Notes: generated by a model not told the origin, from the letters alone. Numbered from the stretch's first letter, positions 46,315 through 55,417 are shown. The stretch: 64,000 bases of DNA from Rugosimonospora sp040255525 (GCA_040255525.1 JBDZVD010000016.1:1-64000), one strand, 5' to 3'. Program-made: numbers and translations.

Positions 46315-47655
46315 ATGATCGAATCGCTGCTCGTGGCCAACCGGGGGGAGATCGCCCGCAGGGTGATCCGTACCGCGCGCCGGCTGGGCATCCGTACCGT
46401 GGCCGTCTACTCCGACGTGGACGCCGGTCTCCCGTTCGTCCGGGAGGCTGACGAGGCGGTACTGATCGGCCCGGCGAACCCCGCCCAGTCGTACCGCAAC
46501 GCCGAGGCGATCCTGGGCGCGGCCAAGGCGACCGGTGCCCGGGCGATTCACCCCGGGTACGGCTTCCTGTCGGAGAACGCGGACTTCGCCCGGGCCGTGA
46601 CCGACCACGGAATCATCTGGATCGGGCCGGGCCCGGACGCGATCGACGCCATGGGTGACAAGATCAACGCACGGAACCTGATGGCGACGGCCGGCGTACC
46701 GGTCGCACCCGGCACCACGGACCCGGCCGACACCGTGGAAGCCGCGGTCGCCGAGGCGGAGCGCATCGGGTACCCGGTGATGGTCAAGGCCGCGGCTGGC
46801 GGCGGCGGGATGGGCATGGCGGCGGCCGAGGACGAGGCCGCGTTGCGCACCGAGTACGAGAAGGTGCGCGCGTTCGCCGGGCGGATGTTCGGCGACGCGT
46901 CCGTGCTCGTCGAGCGCTACTTCCCCCGGGTGCGCCACGTCGAGGTGCAGATCCTCGGGCTGGCCGACGGTCGGGTCGTCGCGCTTGGTGAGCGCGAGTG
47001 TTCGGTGCAGCGGCGCAACCAGAAGGTGCTGGAGGAGTCGCCGTCCCCGGCCGTCACGCCGCAGTTGCGCGAGCGCCTGTCCGCCGCGGCGGTACGGGCG
47101 GGTGAGGCGGTCGGTTACCGCAACGCCGGTACGGTGGAGTGCCTGCTGGACCCGGCGACGGGTGACTTCTTCTTCCTGGAGATGAACACCCGGCTCCAGG
47201 TCGAGCACCCGATCACCGAGTCGGTGTACGGCGTGGATCTGGTGGAGGAGCAGTTGCGAGTCGCGTCCGGGCTGCCGCCGGCGTTCGACCCCGACGCGCT
47301 GCGCCCGTCCGGGCATGCGATCGAGCTGCGGATCAACGCCGAGGACCCGAAGCGGTTCCTGCCCGGGCCGGGCGCCGTCACGACCTGGGTGGAGCCGACC
47401 GGCGAGGGGGTACGGGTCGACGCCGGGTATGCCGCCGGGACGACCGTCACGCCGAACTACGACTCGCTGATGGCCAAGCTCGTGGTGTCCGGGCCCGACC
47501 GGCCGACCGCGATCGAGCGGGCCCGCACGGCGGTGCGGGACTTCCAGGTCGCCGGCCCGAAGTGCAACCTGCCGTTCTTCGCCGAGCTGCTGGACAACCC
47601 GGAGTTCGTGACCGGCGACTACGACACCGGCATCGTGGGGCGGATGCGGAAGTGA
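46315..47655 (+). CDS. acyl-CoA carboxylase biotin carboxylase subunit (no carrier domain)
   Basis: A 446-residue ATP-grasp biotin carboxylase. It starts with SLLVANRGEIARRVIR, has the ATP loop AAGGGGMGMA (about residue 160), ERECSVQRRNQKVLEE and the catalytic EMNTRLQVEHPITE (about 285), and ends in the C-terminal clamp. The protein stops there. The biotin-carrier domain with an AMKM-like motif, present in most methylcrotonyl-CoA carboxylase alpha subunits, is absent, and no carrier gene lies in this cluster. GGGAGGA precedes the ATG. It is the first gene of a set with HMG-CoA lyase, a carboxyltransferase and an acyl-CoA dehydrogenase, which points to leucine breakdown. Confidence 0.9.
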   Translation: MIESLLVANRGEIARRVIRTARRLGIRTVAVYSDVDAGLPFVREADEAVLIGPANPAQSYRNAEAILGAAKATGARAIHPGYGFLSENADFARAVTDHGIIWIGPGPDAIDAMGDKINARNLMATAGVPVAPGTTDPADTVEAAVAEAERIGYPVMVKAAAGGGGMGMAAAEDEAALRTEYEKVRAFAGRMFGDASVLVERYFPRVRHVEVQILGLADGRVVALGERECSVQRRNQKVLEESPSPAVTPQLRERLSAAAVRAGEAVGYRNAGTVECLLDPATGDFFFLEMNTRLQVEHPITESVYGVDLVEEQLRVASGLPPAFDPDALRPSGHAIELRINAEDPKRFLPGPGAVTTWVEPTGEGVRVDAGYAAGTTVTPNYDSLMAKLVVSGPDRPTAIERARTAVRDFQVAGPKCNLPFFAELLDNPEFVTGDYDTGIVGRMRK

Positions 47656-47665
47656 GGATTCCGGT

Positions 47666-48565
47666 ATGAGTGATGTTGTTTCGATCCGTGAGGTCGGCCC
47701 CCGCGACGGCCTGCAGAACGAGGATCCGGTACCCGCTGCGGAAAAGGTGCGCCTGCTCGACGCGCTGTCCGGTACCGGCGTGCGGCGGATCGAGGCGGTC
47801 TCCTTCGTGCACCCGAAGGCGATCCCGCAGATGGCCGACGCGGACGAGGTGTGGGCCGCCGCCACCAAGGCGCCCGGCGTGCGCTACTCGGCGCTGGTGC
47901 CCAATTCACGCGGTACCCAGCGCGCGCTGGCCGCCGGGTTCACCGAGATCGAGGTCGTGGTCTCGGCCAGCGACACGCACAACCGCAAGAACCTGAACCG
48001 GTCGACCGCCGAGTCGCTGGACGACATCACCGGCCTCATCCAGGCCGGTCACGAGGCCGGCGCGAGCGTTGAGGTCATCGTGGCGACCAGCTTCGGCTGC
48101 CCGTACGAGGGCGATGTCGATCCACGCCGGGTGGCGACGATCGTCGAGCGGGTACTCGCGGACGGTGCGGACCGGGTGGCCTTCGGCGACACGACCGGCA
48201 TGGCCACCCCGCGCCGGGTGCGTGAGCTGCTGGACGCCGTGCCGCGCGAGGCGCCGATCCTGCTGCACTTCCACAACACCCGGGGTACCGGCCTGGCCAA
48301 CATCCTGACCGCGCTGGAGTTGGGCGTCCGCGAGTTCGACGCCAGCATCGGCGGCCTGGGTGGCTGCCCGTACGCGCCGGGGGCCAGCGGCAACGTGGCC
48401 ACCGAGGAGGTGGTGCACATGGTGCAGGACCTGGGCTTCGACACCGGGATCGACCTGGACGCGCTGATCGAGGCGGCCGCGCTCGCCGAGCGGATCGTCG
48501 GCCGTACCCTGCCGTCCGGCGTGCTGCGGGCGGGTCCGCGTACTCGCCTCACCCCTGTCGACTGA
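47666..48565 (+). CDS. hydroxymethylglutaryl-CoA lyase
   Basis: A 299-residue TIM-barrel lyase that splits HMG-CoA to acetyl-CoA and acetoacetate, the last step of leucine degradation. The N-terminal IREVGPRDGLQNE carries the catalytic Arg-Asp, HFHNTRGTGLANI holds metal-binding His residues, and the signature GLGGCPYAPGASGN contains the active Cys. The ATG lies ten bases after the biotin carboxylase stop, so the two are co-transcribed. Confidence 0.94.
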   Translation: MSDVVSIREVGPRDGLQNEDPVPAAEKVRLLDALSGTGVRRIEAVSFVHPKAIPQMADADEVWAAATKAPGVRYSALVPNSRGTQRALAAGFTEIEVVVSASDTHNRKNLNRSTAESLDDITGLIQAGHEAGASVEVIVATSFGCPYEGDVDPRRVATIVERVLADGADRVAFGDTTGMATPRRVRELLDAVPREAPILLHFHNTRGTGLANILTALELGVREFDASIGGLGGCPYAPGASGNVATEEVVHMVQDLGFDTGIDLDALIEAAALAERIVGRTLPSGVLRAGPRTRLTPVD

Positions 48566-48592
48566 CGCACCGGCCAGCCCCGGCGGCCGTGG

Positions 48593-48616
48593 TACCCTAA
48601 CGATCGTTAAGCATGG
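48593..48616 (+). promoter_or_regulatory. -10 element and TetR operator, copy 2
   Basis: TACCCT (48593-48598) is followed by the palindrome TAACGATCGTTA (48598-48609) and AGCATGG. Nineteen of twenty bases equal the copy at 46281-46300. It gives the carboxyltransferase gene its own promoter, apparently under the same repressor. Confidence 0.65.
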
Positions 48617-48651
48617 GTTGGATCTTCCGATCCGGTGCGACGGGAGGCACG

Positions 48652-50181
48652 GTGACCCTCGACCACGAGTCATTGGAGCAGCTGCGCAAGCGTGTGCAGG
48701 CCGGCGGCGCCGACCGGTACCACGCCGCCAATGCCGCCAAGGGGAAGTTGTTCGCCCGCGAGCGCATCGCGTTGCTCGTGGACGACGGCTCGTTCGTGGA
48801 GGACGGCCGGTACGCGAATGCCCTGGCGGACGGCCTGCCCGCCGATGGCGTGATCACCGGCATCGGCACGGTCGACGGCCGGCAGGTCTGCCTGATGGCC
48901 AACGACTCCACGGTCAAGGCGGGGTCGTGGGGCGCCCGTACCGTCGAAAAGATCATCCGGGTCATCGAGCGGGCCTACACGACGGGTGTGCCGATGGTGT
49001 ATCTGGTCGATTCCGCGGGCGCCCGGATCACCGACCAGGTCGACCTGTTCCCCGGCCGGCGGGGCGCCGGGAACATCTTCTACAACCAGGTCCGCGCGTC
49101 GGGCAGCGTGCCGCAGGCGTGCGCGCTGTTCGGGCCGTCCGCGGCCGGCGGTGCCTACATCCCGGCGTTCTGCGACGTGGTCGCGATGGTCGACGGCAAC
49201 GCCAGCATGTACCTGGGCAGCGACCGGATGGTCGAGATGGTCACCGGCGAGAAGACCACGCTGGAGGCGATGGGCGGCGCCAAGGTCCACTGTGGAGAGT
49301 CCGGGGTCGGGCACTTCCTGTGCAAGACCGAGGCCGAGGCGATCGGGACCATCCGCCGGTACCTGTCGTACCTGCCGCCCAACTGGCGGTCCGCGCCCCC
49401 GGTGGCCGAGCCGGCGCCCGCGCCCGAGGTGGACCTCGCGGCGCTGATCCCGGCGAGCGAACGGCAGGCGTTCGACATGCGCAAGGTCGTGCGCGGCCTG
49501 CTCGACGGCGGCGAGTTCTTCGAGATCCAGGCACGGTGGGCCCGCGAGGTGACGGTCGGCTTCGGGCGGCTGAACGGTGCGCCGGTCGGCGTCGTGGCCA
49601 ACAACTCGCTGTACAAGGGCGGCGTGCTGTTCATCGACTCGGCCGACAAGGCCACCCGGTTCGTGCAGCTGTGCGACGCGTTCAACGTGCCGCTGGTGTT
49701 CCTGTCCGACGTACCCGGCTTCATGGTGGGCAGCGCGGTCGAGCGGCAGGGCATCATCCGGCACGGCGCCAAGATGATCACCGCGATCAGTGAGGCCACC
49801 GTGCCGAAGATCTGCGTGGTGGTCCGCAAGGCGTACGGTGCGGGCCTGTACGCGATGGCCGGCCCGGGCTTCGCACCGGACGCGACCATCGCGCTGCCCA
49901 CCGCGAAGATCGCGGTGATGGGCGCGGAGGCGGCGGTCAACGCCGTGTACGCCAAGAAGATCGCCGCGCTGCCGGACGACGACACCCGGACCGCGTTCGT
50001 CGCGCAGAAGCGCGCCGAGTACGAGCGCGACATCGACATTGTGCGGCTGGCCAGCGAACTGGTCGTGGACACCATCGTGGAGCCGTCGGCGCTGCGCGCC
50101 GAGCTCATCGCGCGGCTGGCCGCCGCTGCGGGCAAGGACCGTCACTTCTCCCGGCGCCGGCACGGCGTCACACCCGTCTGA
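48652..50181 (+). CDS. acyl-CoA carboxylase carboxyltransferase subunit (methylcrotonyl-CoA carboxylase beta-like)
   Basis: A 509-residue crotonase-fold carboxyltransferase with both halves. The N-terminal half has GIGTVDGRQVCLMANDSTVKAGSWG and the acyl-CoA pocket FGPSAAGGAYIPAFCD. The C-terminal half has SDVPGFMVGSAVERQGIIRHGAKMI and KAYGAGLYAMAGPGFAPD. It transfers CO2 from carboxy-biotin to an acyl-CoA, here probably 3-methylcrotonyl-CoA given the HMG-CoA lyase. The GTG at 48652 has GGGAGG before it; an upstream ATG within the operator is not used. Confidence 0.92.
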   Translation: MTLDHESLEQLRKRVQAGGADRYHAANAAKGKLFARERIALLVDDGSFVEDGRYANALADGLPADGVITGIGTVDGRQVCLMANDSTVKAGSWGARTVEKIIRVIERAYTTGVPMVYLVDSAGARITDQVDLFPGRRGAGNIFYNQVRASGSVPQACALFGPSAAGGAYIPAFCDVVAMVDGNASMYLGSDRMVEMVTGEKTTLEAMGGAKVHCGESGVGHFLCKTEAEAIGTIRRYLSYLPPNWRSAPPVAEPAPAPEVDLAALIPASERQAFDMRKVVRGLLDGGEFFEIQARWAREVTVGFGRLNGAPVGVVANNSLYKGGVLFIDSADKATRFVQLCDAFNVPLVFLSDVPGFMVGSAVERQGIIRHGAKMITAISEATVPKICVVVRKAYGAGLYAMAGPGFAPDATIALPTAKIAVMGAEAAVNAVYAKKIAALPDDDTRTAFVAQKRAEYERDIDIVRLASELVVDTIVEPSALRAELIARLAAAAGKDRHFSRRRHGVTPV

Positions 50182-50192
50182 GGGGGGCCGAG

Positions 50193-51344
50193 ATGATCAG
50201 CTTTGAGCTCGACGAGGAGCACGCCGCGCTGCGTGACTCGGTACGGCAGTTCGCCCGCGACGTCGTCGCGCCGGTCGCGTTCGAACACTACGAGCGGCAC
50301 TCGTTCCCGTACGAGGTCATCCGGCAGATGGGCAAGATGGGCCTGTTCGGGCTGCCGTTCCCGGAGGAGTACGGCGGCATGGGCGGAAACTACTTCGCGC
50401 TGTGCATCGCGCTGGAGGAGCTCGCCCGGGTCGACTCCTCGGTGGCGATCACCCTGGAGGCGGCGATCAGCCTGGGTGCCATGCCGATCCACCGGTTCGG
50501 TACGCCGGAGCAGAAGGCCACCTGGCTGCCGCGGCTGACCAGCGGCGAGGCCCTGGCCGGGTTCGGCCTCACCGAGCCCGGGTTCGGGTCGGACGCCGGC
50601 GGTACGCAGACCCGCGCGGTACTCGACGGCGACGACTGGGTCATCAACGGCAGCAAGGCGTTCATCACCAACTCGGGTACGGACATCACCGCGTTCGTCA
50701 CGGTCACGGCGCGGACCGGTACCCGGCCGGACGGTGCCCCCGAACTGTCGGCGATCATCGTGCCGAACGGTACGCCGGGCTTCACCGTCGCGCCCGGGTA
50801 CTCGAAGGTCGGCTGGTGCGCCTCGGACACGCACGAGCTGCACTTCGACGACGTGCGGGTACCGGCGACCAATCTGCTCGGCGAGCGCGGCCGCGGCTTC
50901 GCCCAGTTCCTGCGGATCCTGGACGAGGGCCGGATCGCGATCGCCGCGCTGGCTACCGGACTGGCGCAGGGCTGCGTGGACGAGTCCGTCGCGTACGCGC
51001 ACCAGCGGCACGCCTTCGGCCAGCCGATCGGCAGCTTCCAGGCGATCCAGTTCAAGATCGCCGATATGGAGGCGCGGGCGCACACCGCCCGGCTGGCGTA
51101 CTACGACGCAGCGGCCAGGATGCTGGCCGGCGCCGACTTCAAGCGGCAGGCAGCCATCGCCAAGCTGCACGCCAGCGAGATCGCGGTGACCAACGCGCGA
51201 GAGGCTACCCAGGTGTACGGCGGGTACGGGTTCATGAACGAGACGCCCGTCGCGCGGTTCTGGCGGGACGCGAAGATCCTGGAGATCGGCGAGGGAACTT
51301 CCGAGGTCCAGCGCATGATCATCGCGCGGGACCTGGGCCTGTGA
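50193..51344 (+). CDS. acyl-CoA dehydrogenase (isovaleryl-CoA dehydrogenase-like by context)
   Basis: A 383-residue flavoenzyme. It shows the FAD/substrate segments FGLTEPGFGSDAGGTQT and FITNSGTDITAFVTVTART, plus YGGYGFMNETPVARFWRDAKILEIGEGTSEVQR, where a Glu stands at the usual short-chain catalytic position. True isovaleryl-CoA dehydrogenases use a different Glu, so the assignment rests on the operon rather than on that residue. The gene starts 12 bases after the carboxyltransferase stop. The product would feed the carboxylase in leucine breakdown. Confidence 0.9.
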   Translation: MISFELDEEHAALRDSVRQFARDVVAPVAFEHYERHSFPYEVIRQMGKMGLFGLPFPEEYGGMGGNYFALCIALEELARVDSSVAITLEAAISLGAMPIHRFGTPEQKATWLPRLTSGEALAGFGLTEPGFGSDAGGTQTRAVLDGDDWVINGSKAFITNSGTDITAFVTVTARTGTRPDGAPELSAIIVPNGTPGFTVAPGYSKVGWCASDTHELHFDDVRVPATNLLGERGRGFAQFLRILDEGRIAIAALATGLAQGCVDESVAYAHQRHAFGQPIGSFQAIQFKIADMEARAHTARLAYYDAAARMLAGADFKRQAAIAKLHASEIAVTNAREATQVYGGYGFMNETPVARFWRDAKILEIGEGTSEVQRMIIARDLGL

Positions 51345-51440
51345 ATTCGCTCACCTCTCTGTCGTAGATCGGCTCAACTGCGGTCGCGATCTTGACTCGC
51401 ACCTCGCATCGGCCGCTTTCACCGCTTAGTCTTCGTGACC

Positions 51441-53879
51441 ATGTCTCGGCCCGTCGGCGCGGTACCCAGCGGTACCTTCGCCGGTCTGCTGCGTGCCCAC
51501 CGGCACCGGGGCGGGATGACTCAGGAGGAGTTCGCGGCGAAGGCCGGGGTGGGCGTGCGGACTCTGCGCGATCTGGAACGTGGCCGGTCGCGGCCGCAAC
51601 GGGCGACGGTGGACCTGCTGGCCGCGGCGCTGGGTCTGCGCGGTGCGGCATGGGACGAGTTTCTCACCGCGGCGAGGCGGACAGAGGCCGGCGAAGCAGG
51701 CGACCCGGGCATCAACCTGCCAGCGGCTCCCGTGCTGATCGGGCGCGAGGCCGAACTGACCAACCTGGAGGCGGCGCTCCGGCACGCCGCGCTGGTCACG
51801 CTCGTCGGCGTCTCGGGCGTCGGCAAGACGAGCCTGGCCTGGGCGGTCGCGCACCGGGTCGCGGCACGCCATCCGGGCGGTGTCGCGGGAATCGCCATGA
51901 CCGAGGTGTCCACCGAGGCGGACTCCCTCGCCACGGTCGCGAGCGTGTTCGACGTCGGCCGGGCCAGCGACCTGCCCGCGCGGCTCGCCGGCCGGCCCGC
52001 GCTGCTACTGGTGGACGCGGTCGAGCGGGCGCCGGAGCCGGCGGGCGCGACGCTGAGGTGGTTGCAGCGCAACACGCCCAGCGTGCGCCTGATCGTGACC
52101 GGCCGGCGGCCGACCGGCATCACCGGCGAGTACGTGTGGCCGGTGACACCGCTGGAGTGCCCGCCGCCCGCAGTCACCGACCTGGAGCGGATCGCCGAGT
52201 ACCCGGCGGCTGAACTTTTCCTGGAGCGGCTGCGCGCCGCCGGCAACGGCGAGGTCCAGCCGGCCGACGGCGCGGCGGTCGGCGAACTGGTCAGGCGGTT
52301 GGGCGGCCTGCCCCTCGCCCTGGAACTGGGGGCGGCGCGTGGCCGGATCCTCGAAGTCCGCGAGATCCTCGACCGGTACGGCGATCGGGTGCTCGACCTG
52401 CGCCGCGAGGCGGCCGACGGCGACGCCACCACGCTGCGCGAAGCGATCGCCGGCAGCTACCGGCTGCTGGAACCCGCCGATCGGGCCGCGCTGCGGCGGC
52501 TGAGCCAGTTCCATCACCGGTGGTCGGTAGAGCTGGCCGAGCAGATGCTGGCCGACTGGAAGCCGGCGCAGATGCCGGCGCCGGCCGACGGCACTGGCCC
52601 GCCCGCACGCGACGCCGGAGAGCGGGACGTCGTCGCCGTACTGGACCGGCTGGTCGGGATCGGTCTGGTGAGCGTGCGCGGCAACGGGCCGACCCGGTTC
52701 CGGATGCTCGACATGGTGCGGGACTTCGCGGTCGAGCAGAGCGACCTGGAAGGCGAACTGCCCGCCTTCCGCGACCGGCACGCTGTGGTGATGGCCCGGT
52801 ACGCCGCCCGTACCGCGCCCCGGCTGGTCGGCGCCGCGCTGCGCGAGGCCGCTCTCCGGCTCGACGACCTCAACAGCGACCTTCGCTCGGCGCTGGCCTG
52901 GGCGAGCGGGCGCGACCCGGAGACCGCGCTGTGCCTGGCATCGAAGCTGCCCCGCTGGTGGCGGCTGCGCGGGAACGACCCGGAGGGGCGGGACTGGCTG
53001 AGCCGGTTGCTCGACGATCCGCGGACGGCACACGCCGACCCGGCCGTCCGGGCATGGGCCGGGTTGGGCGTGGCTCAGCTCGCCGCCGAGCACGGCGACG
53101 GGCTTGCCGAACTGGGCCAGCTGGAGGCGGCGCTGGAGACGTTCACCCGGCTCGGCCGGGTCACCGGGCAGCTCGCCGCCCGCAACCAGCTGTGCATCCT
53201 CCACCAGGCGTACGGCAACTACGAGGCGGCCCGGGAACACGGGCAGGCGGTACTGCTGCTTGCCACCCGGCACGGCCGTACCCGTGACGTGGTGGTGGCC
53301 CAGAACAACCTGACCTGGCACGACATCCGGGTCGGCGACCTCGCCGGCGCGCGCCGCCGGCTGGTCACGGTGCAGCGGCTGGCCGCCGAGGTCGGTGAGG
53401 AACGGCTGCGGGTACTGGCGCACGCGAACCTCGCCGAGGTCGCCCGGCTGGACGGCCGGTACCCGGAGGCGGTCGCGATCGGGCGCCGTTCGCTGCCCCT
53501 GGTCGATCAGCTCGGCGATCCGCGGCACAAGTGGCGGGTGATCGGCTGTATCGCCCTGGCCCTGGCGCAGGCGGGGCGAGTGGACGAGGCGCGGGACACG
53601 GTGGCCGATGTCGGCGATCCGGCCGTGGTCGAGCTGATCGAGGCTTACCTGGCGCTGGCCGAGGGCGACCGCGCCGCCGCGGCCGACCGGTTCGGTGTCG
53701 CCGCCGACGCGCTGGCCGGCCGGCATGACGTCCGTGATGTGGTGGAGGCGCTGGTCGGCGTCGCCTCAAGTACCGACGACCCGAAACGCCGCCGCCAGGT
53801 GTTGGCCGAGCTGGACGACCTGTGTCAGCGCAGCGCGGTCACTCTGCTGGCACGGGAAAAGGGCCTGCTCGGTCGGTGA
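51441..53879 (+). CDS. STAND-type regulator: XRE helix-turn-helix, NB-ARC ATPase and TPR repeats
   Basis: An 812-residue multidomain regulator. Residues about 10-70 form an XRE-type DNA-binding domain (MTQEEFAAKAGVGVRTLRDLERGRSRPQ). The NB-ARC-like ATPase follows, with P-loop GVSGVGKTSLA (about residue 130), Walker B ALLLVDAVE and the GGLPLALELG motif. The C-terminal half (about 450-810) is built of TPR-like helices (for example AARNQLCILHQAYGNYEAAREHGQAV). This layout is shared by many actinobacterial AfsR/GutR-like regulators, though no SARP domain is present. The target is unknown. TAGTCT (51427-51432) eight bases before the ATG suggests a leaderless start; a GTG at 51435 is an alternative. 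Confidence 0.88.
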   Translation: MSRPVGAVPSGTFAGLLRAHRHRGGMTQEEFAAKAGVGVRTLRDLERGRSRPQRATVDLLAAALGLRGAAWDEFLTAARRTEAGEAGDPGINLPAAPVLIGREAELTNLEAALRHAALVTLVGVSGVGKTSLAWAVAHRVAARHPGGVAGIAMTEVSTEADSLATVASVFDVGRASDLPARLAGRPALLLVDAVERAPEPAGATLRWLQRNTPSVRLIVTGRRPTGITGEYVWPVTPLECPPPAVTDLERIAEYPAAELFLERLRAAGNGEVQPADGAAVGELVRRLGGLPLALELGAARGRILEVREILDRYGDRVLDLRREAADGDATTLREAIAGSYRLLEPADRAALRRLSQFHHRWSVELAEQMLADWKPAQMPAPADGTGPPARDAGERDVVAVLDRLVGIGLVSVRGNGPTRFRMLDMVRDFAVEQSDLEGELPAFRDRHAVVMARYAARTAPRLVGAALREAALRLDDLNSDLRSALAWASGRDPETALCLASKLPRWWRLRGNDPEGRDWLSRLLDDPRTAHADPAVRAWAGLGVAQLAAEHGDGLAELGQLEAALETFTRLGRVTGQLAARNQLCILHQAYGNYEAAREHGQAVLLLATRHGRTRDVVVAQNNLTWHDIRVGDLAGARRRLVTVQRLAAEVGEERLRVLAHANLAEVARLDGRYPEAVAIGRRSLPLVDQLGDPRHKWRVIGCIALALAQAGRVDEARDTVADVGDPAVVELIEAYLALAEGDRAAAADRFGVAADALAGRHDVRDVVEALVGVASSTDDPKRRRQVLAELDDLCQRSAVTLLAREKGLLGR

Positions 53880-53890
53880 TCATCCGACGG

Positions 53891-53925
53891 CCGTGGCGGC
53901 GACGGACGCGCCGCCGCCGCCACGG
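53891..53925 (+). terminator. terminator after the STAND regulator
   Basis: A 10-bp stem (53891-53900 with 53916-53925) around a GC-rich loop, 12 bases after the stop. The remaining bases up to 54201, between two convergent genes, hold no gene I can support. Confidence 0.6.
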
Positions 53926-54201
53926 CTGAGGCCCCCGGCCGGGCGAAGTCCCCCGTAGCGCCCCACCTTCCTCCGCCCGTACCCGATCCCGTGACCGGCG
54001 CCTCCCCACCCGGTGGAGATTAGTCGCGCCGGCACCGCGGTACGCCGTGATCAACCTGGTTTGTCCGGGCACAGGGCCGGTTCTGCCGGTACTTCTGCCG
54101 GTTCTCGCCGGGCCGGTATGGAAGACTCCGCACGGCTTCCAGAAATCGGTTACCGGATGGCGGCAGCGGGCTCGGCGCAGAGCCGGGCCCACCCCGGTGG
54201 G

Positions 54202-54681
54202 TCAGGCTGCCTGTCCCGCCCCGGCGGTGGCACCCGGCCGCACCGCGTCGCGGATGACCCGCAGGCCGGTGATCATCGATTCGAGCTGTGCCGGGCTGAG
54301 CAGGCCGGTGAACCAGCGGTCGATCATGGTCAGGTGGCCGGGCAGGATGGCGTCGAGCCGCTCGCGTCCCGCCTCCGTGAGGACCGCGTACGAACTGCGC
54401 CGGTCGGTGGGGCACGCGGTGCGGCAGACCAGGCCGTCGCGCTCGAGCCGGTCGACGACCCGGGTGACGCCGCTGGTGGTGAGGCTGGTCTGGGCGGAGA
54501 GGTCGGTCATCCTCAGCTGGCGCTCGGGTGACCGTGCCAACCTGATCAACACTTCGAACTCCACCAGGGCGAGGCCGTGCTCGGCGATCTGCCCGGAGAA
54601 CTGAGCGGTCAGTCCGTCGAACACCTCGCTGAGCAGGCCGACCGCCGTGATCCGTTCGTCCTTCGCCAGGTCCTTGCCCAC
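54202..54681 (-). CDS. MarR family transcriptional regulator
   Basis: A 159-residue winged-helix regulator. The DNA-binding part is MTDLSAQTSLTTSGVTRVVDRLERDGLVCRTACPTDRRSSYAVLTEAG (about residues 58-105), with flanking dimer helices. The GTG at 54681 lies six bases after TAGACT (54693-54688) on the same strand, a leaderless pattern. It is divergent from the YceI gene across a 97-base gap with palindromic elements and probably controls that gene and itself. The inducer is unknown. Confidence 0.92.
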   Translation of the reverse strand: MGKDLAKDERITAVGLLSEVFDGLTAQFSGQIAEHGLALVEFEVLIRLARSPERQLRMTDLSAQTSLTTSGVTRVVDRLERDGLVCRTACPTDRRSSYAVLTEAGRERLDAILPGHLTMIDRWFTGLLSPAQLESMITGLRVIRDAVRPGATAGAGQAA

Positions 54682-54687
54682 GCCCGC

Positions 54688-54756
54688 AGTCTAGCAGAAC
54701 TTGACACGGAAATAATTGACCGGTCTATAGTTGTTCCGGCAGACATCTGATAGACC
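54688..54756. promoter_or_regulatory. divergent promoters and operator candidates, MarR / YceI
   Basis: For yceI, TTGACA (54701-54706) and TATAGT (54726-54731) lie 19 bases apart. For the marR gene TAGACT lies at 54693-54688. The palindrome GACCGGTC (54718-54725) falls between the yceI -35 and -10. GGTCTAT (54722-54728) is repeated in reverse as ATAGACC (54750-54756). These are likely MarR binding sites (inference). Confidence 0.6.
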
Positions 54757-54778
54757 ACAGAACTTGGAAGGAACTCCC

Positions 54779-55366
54779 ATGACCGACCCGACCAGCTCAT
54801 CGCTCGCGTCCCGTGACTACAACGGGGTCCAGATCCCGGTTGCCGGGGCGTACACCCTTGACGCGGCCCACAAGCGGGTGGGCTTCGTCGCCCGCCACCT
54901 GATGGTGAGCAAGGTGCGCGGCGGGTTCGACGAGGCGGCCGCGACCATCACCGTCGCCGAGAACCCGCTGGAGTCGTCCGTCACCGCGACGATCCAGGCG
55001 GGGAGCATCACCACCGGCCAGGAGCAGCGGGACGGCCACCTGAAGAGCGGCGACTTCCTGGATGTGGAGAAGTACCCCACCCTGGAGTACCGCAGCACCG
55101 GCGTGAAGTCCTTCAACGGCAACGAGTTCACCGTCACCGGCGAGCTGACGATCAAGGATGTGACCCGGCCGGTCGACCTCAAGGTCGAGCTGGAGGGCGT
55201 CAACCGCAGCCCGTATGGCCACGACGTGTTCGGTTTCAGCGCGATTGCCGAGATCGACCGCGAGGAGTTCGGGCTGACCTGGAACGTGGCGCTGGAGACC
55301 GGCGGAGTCATGATCAGCAAGAACATCAAGATCGAGATTGAGGGCGAGGCGGTTCGGGAAGGCTGA
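54779..55366 (+). CDS. YceI family protein
   Basis: A 195-residue lipocalin-like beta-barrel protein. The family pattern is clear in GAYTLDAAHKRVGFVARHLMVSKVRGGFDE, QRDGHLKSGDFLDVEKYPTLEYRST and the GELTIKDVTRPVDL segment. There is no signal peptide, so it is cytoplasmic, as usual in actinobacteria. Members bind polyisoprenoid chains, but the role here is unknown. GGAAGGA precedes the ATG. It is divergent from and probably regulated by the MarR gene. A strong hairpin follows. Confidence 0.92.
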   Translation: MTDPTSSSLASRDYNGVQIPVAGAYTLDAAHKRVGFVARHLMVSKVRGGFDEAAATITVAENPLESSVTATIQAGSITTGQEQRDGHLKSGDFLDVEKYPTLEYRSTGVKSFNGNEFTVTGELTIKDVTRPVDLKVELEGVNRSPYGHDVFGFSAIAEIDREEFGLTWNVALETGGVMISKNIKIEIEGEAVREG

Positions 55367-55386
55367 ACCTGCCCCGTTTCCACTCC

Positions 55387-55417
55387 ATTGGCCCCCACTC
55401 GCGGAGTGGGGGCCAAT
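55387..55417 (+). terminator. terminator after the YceI gene
   Basis: A perfect 14-bp stem (55387-55400 with 55404-55417) with a GCG loop, 20 bases after the stop codon. It lacks a T-tract, like other actinobacterial I-shaped terminators. Confidence 0.8.
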
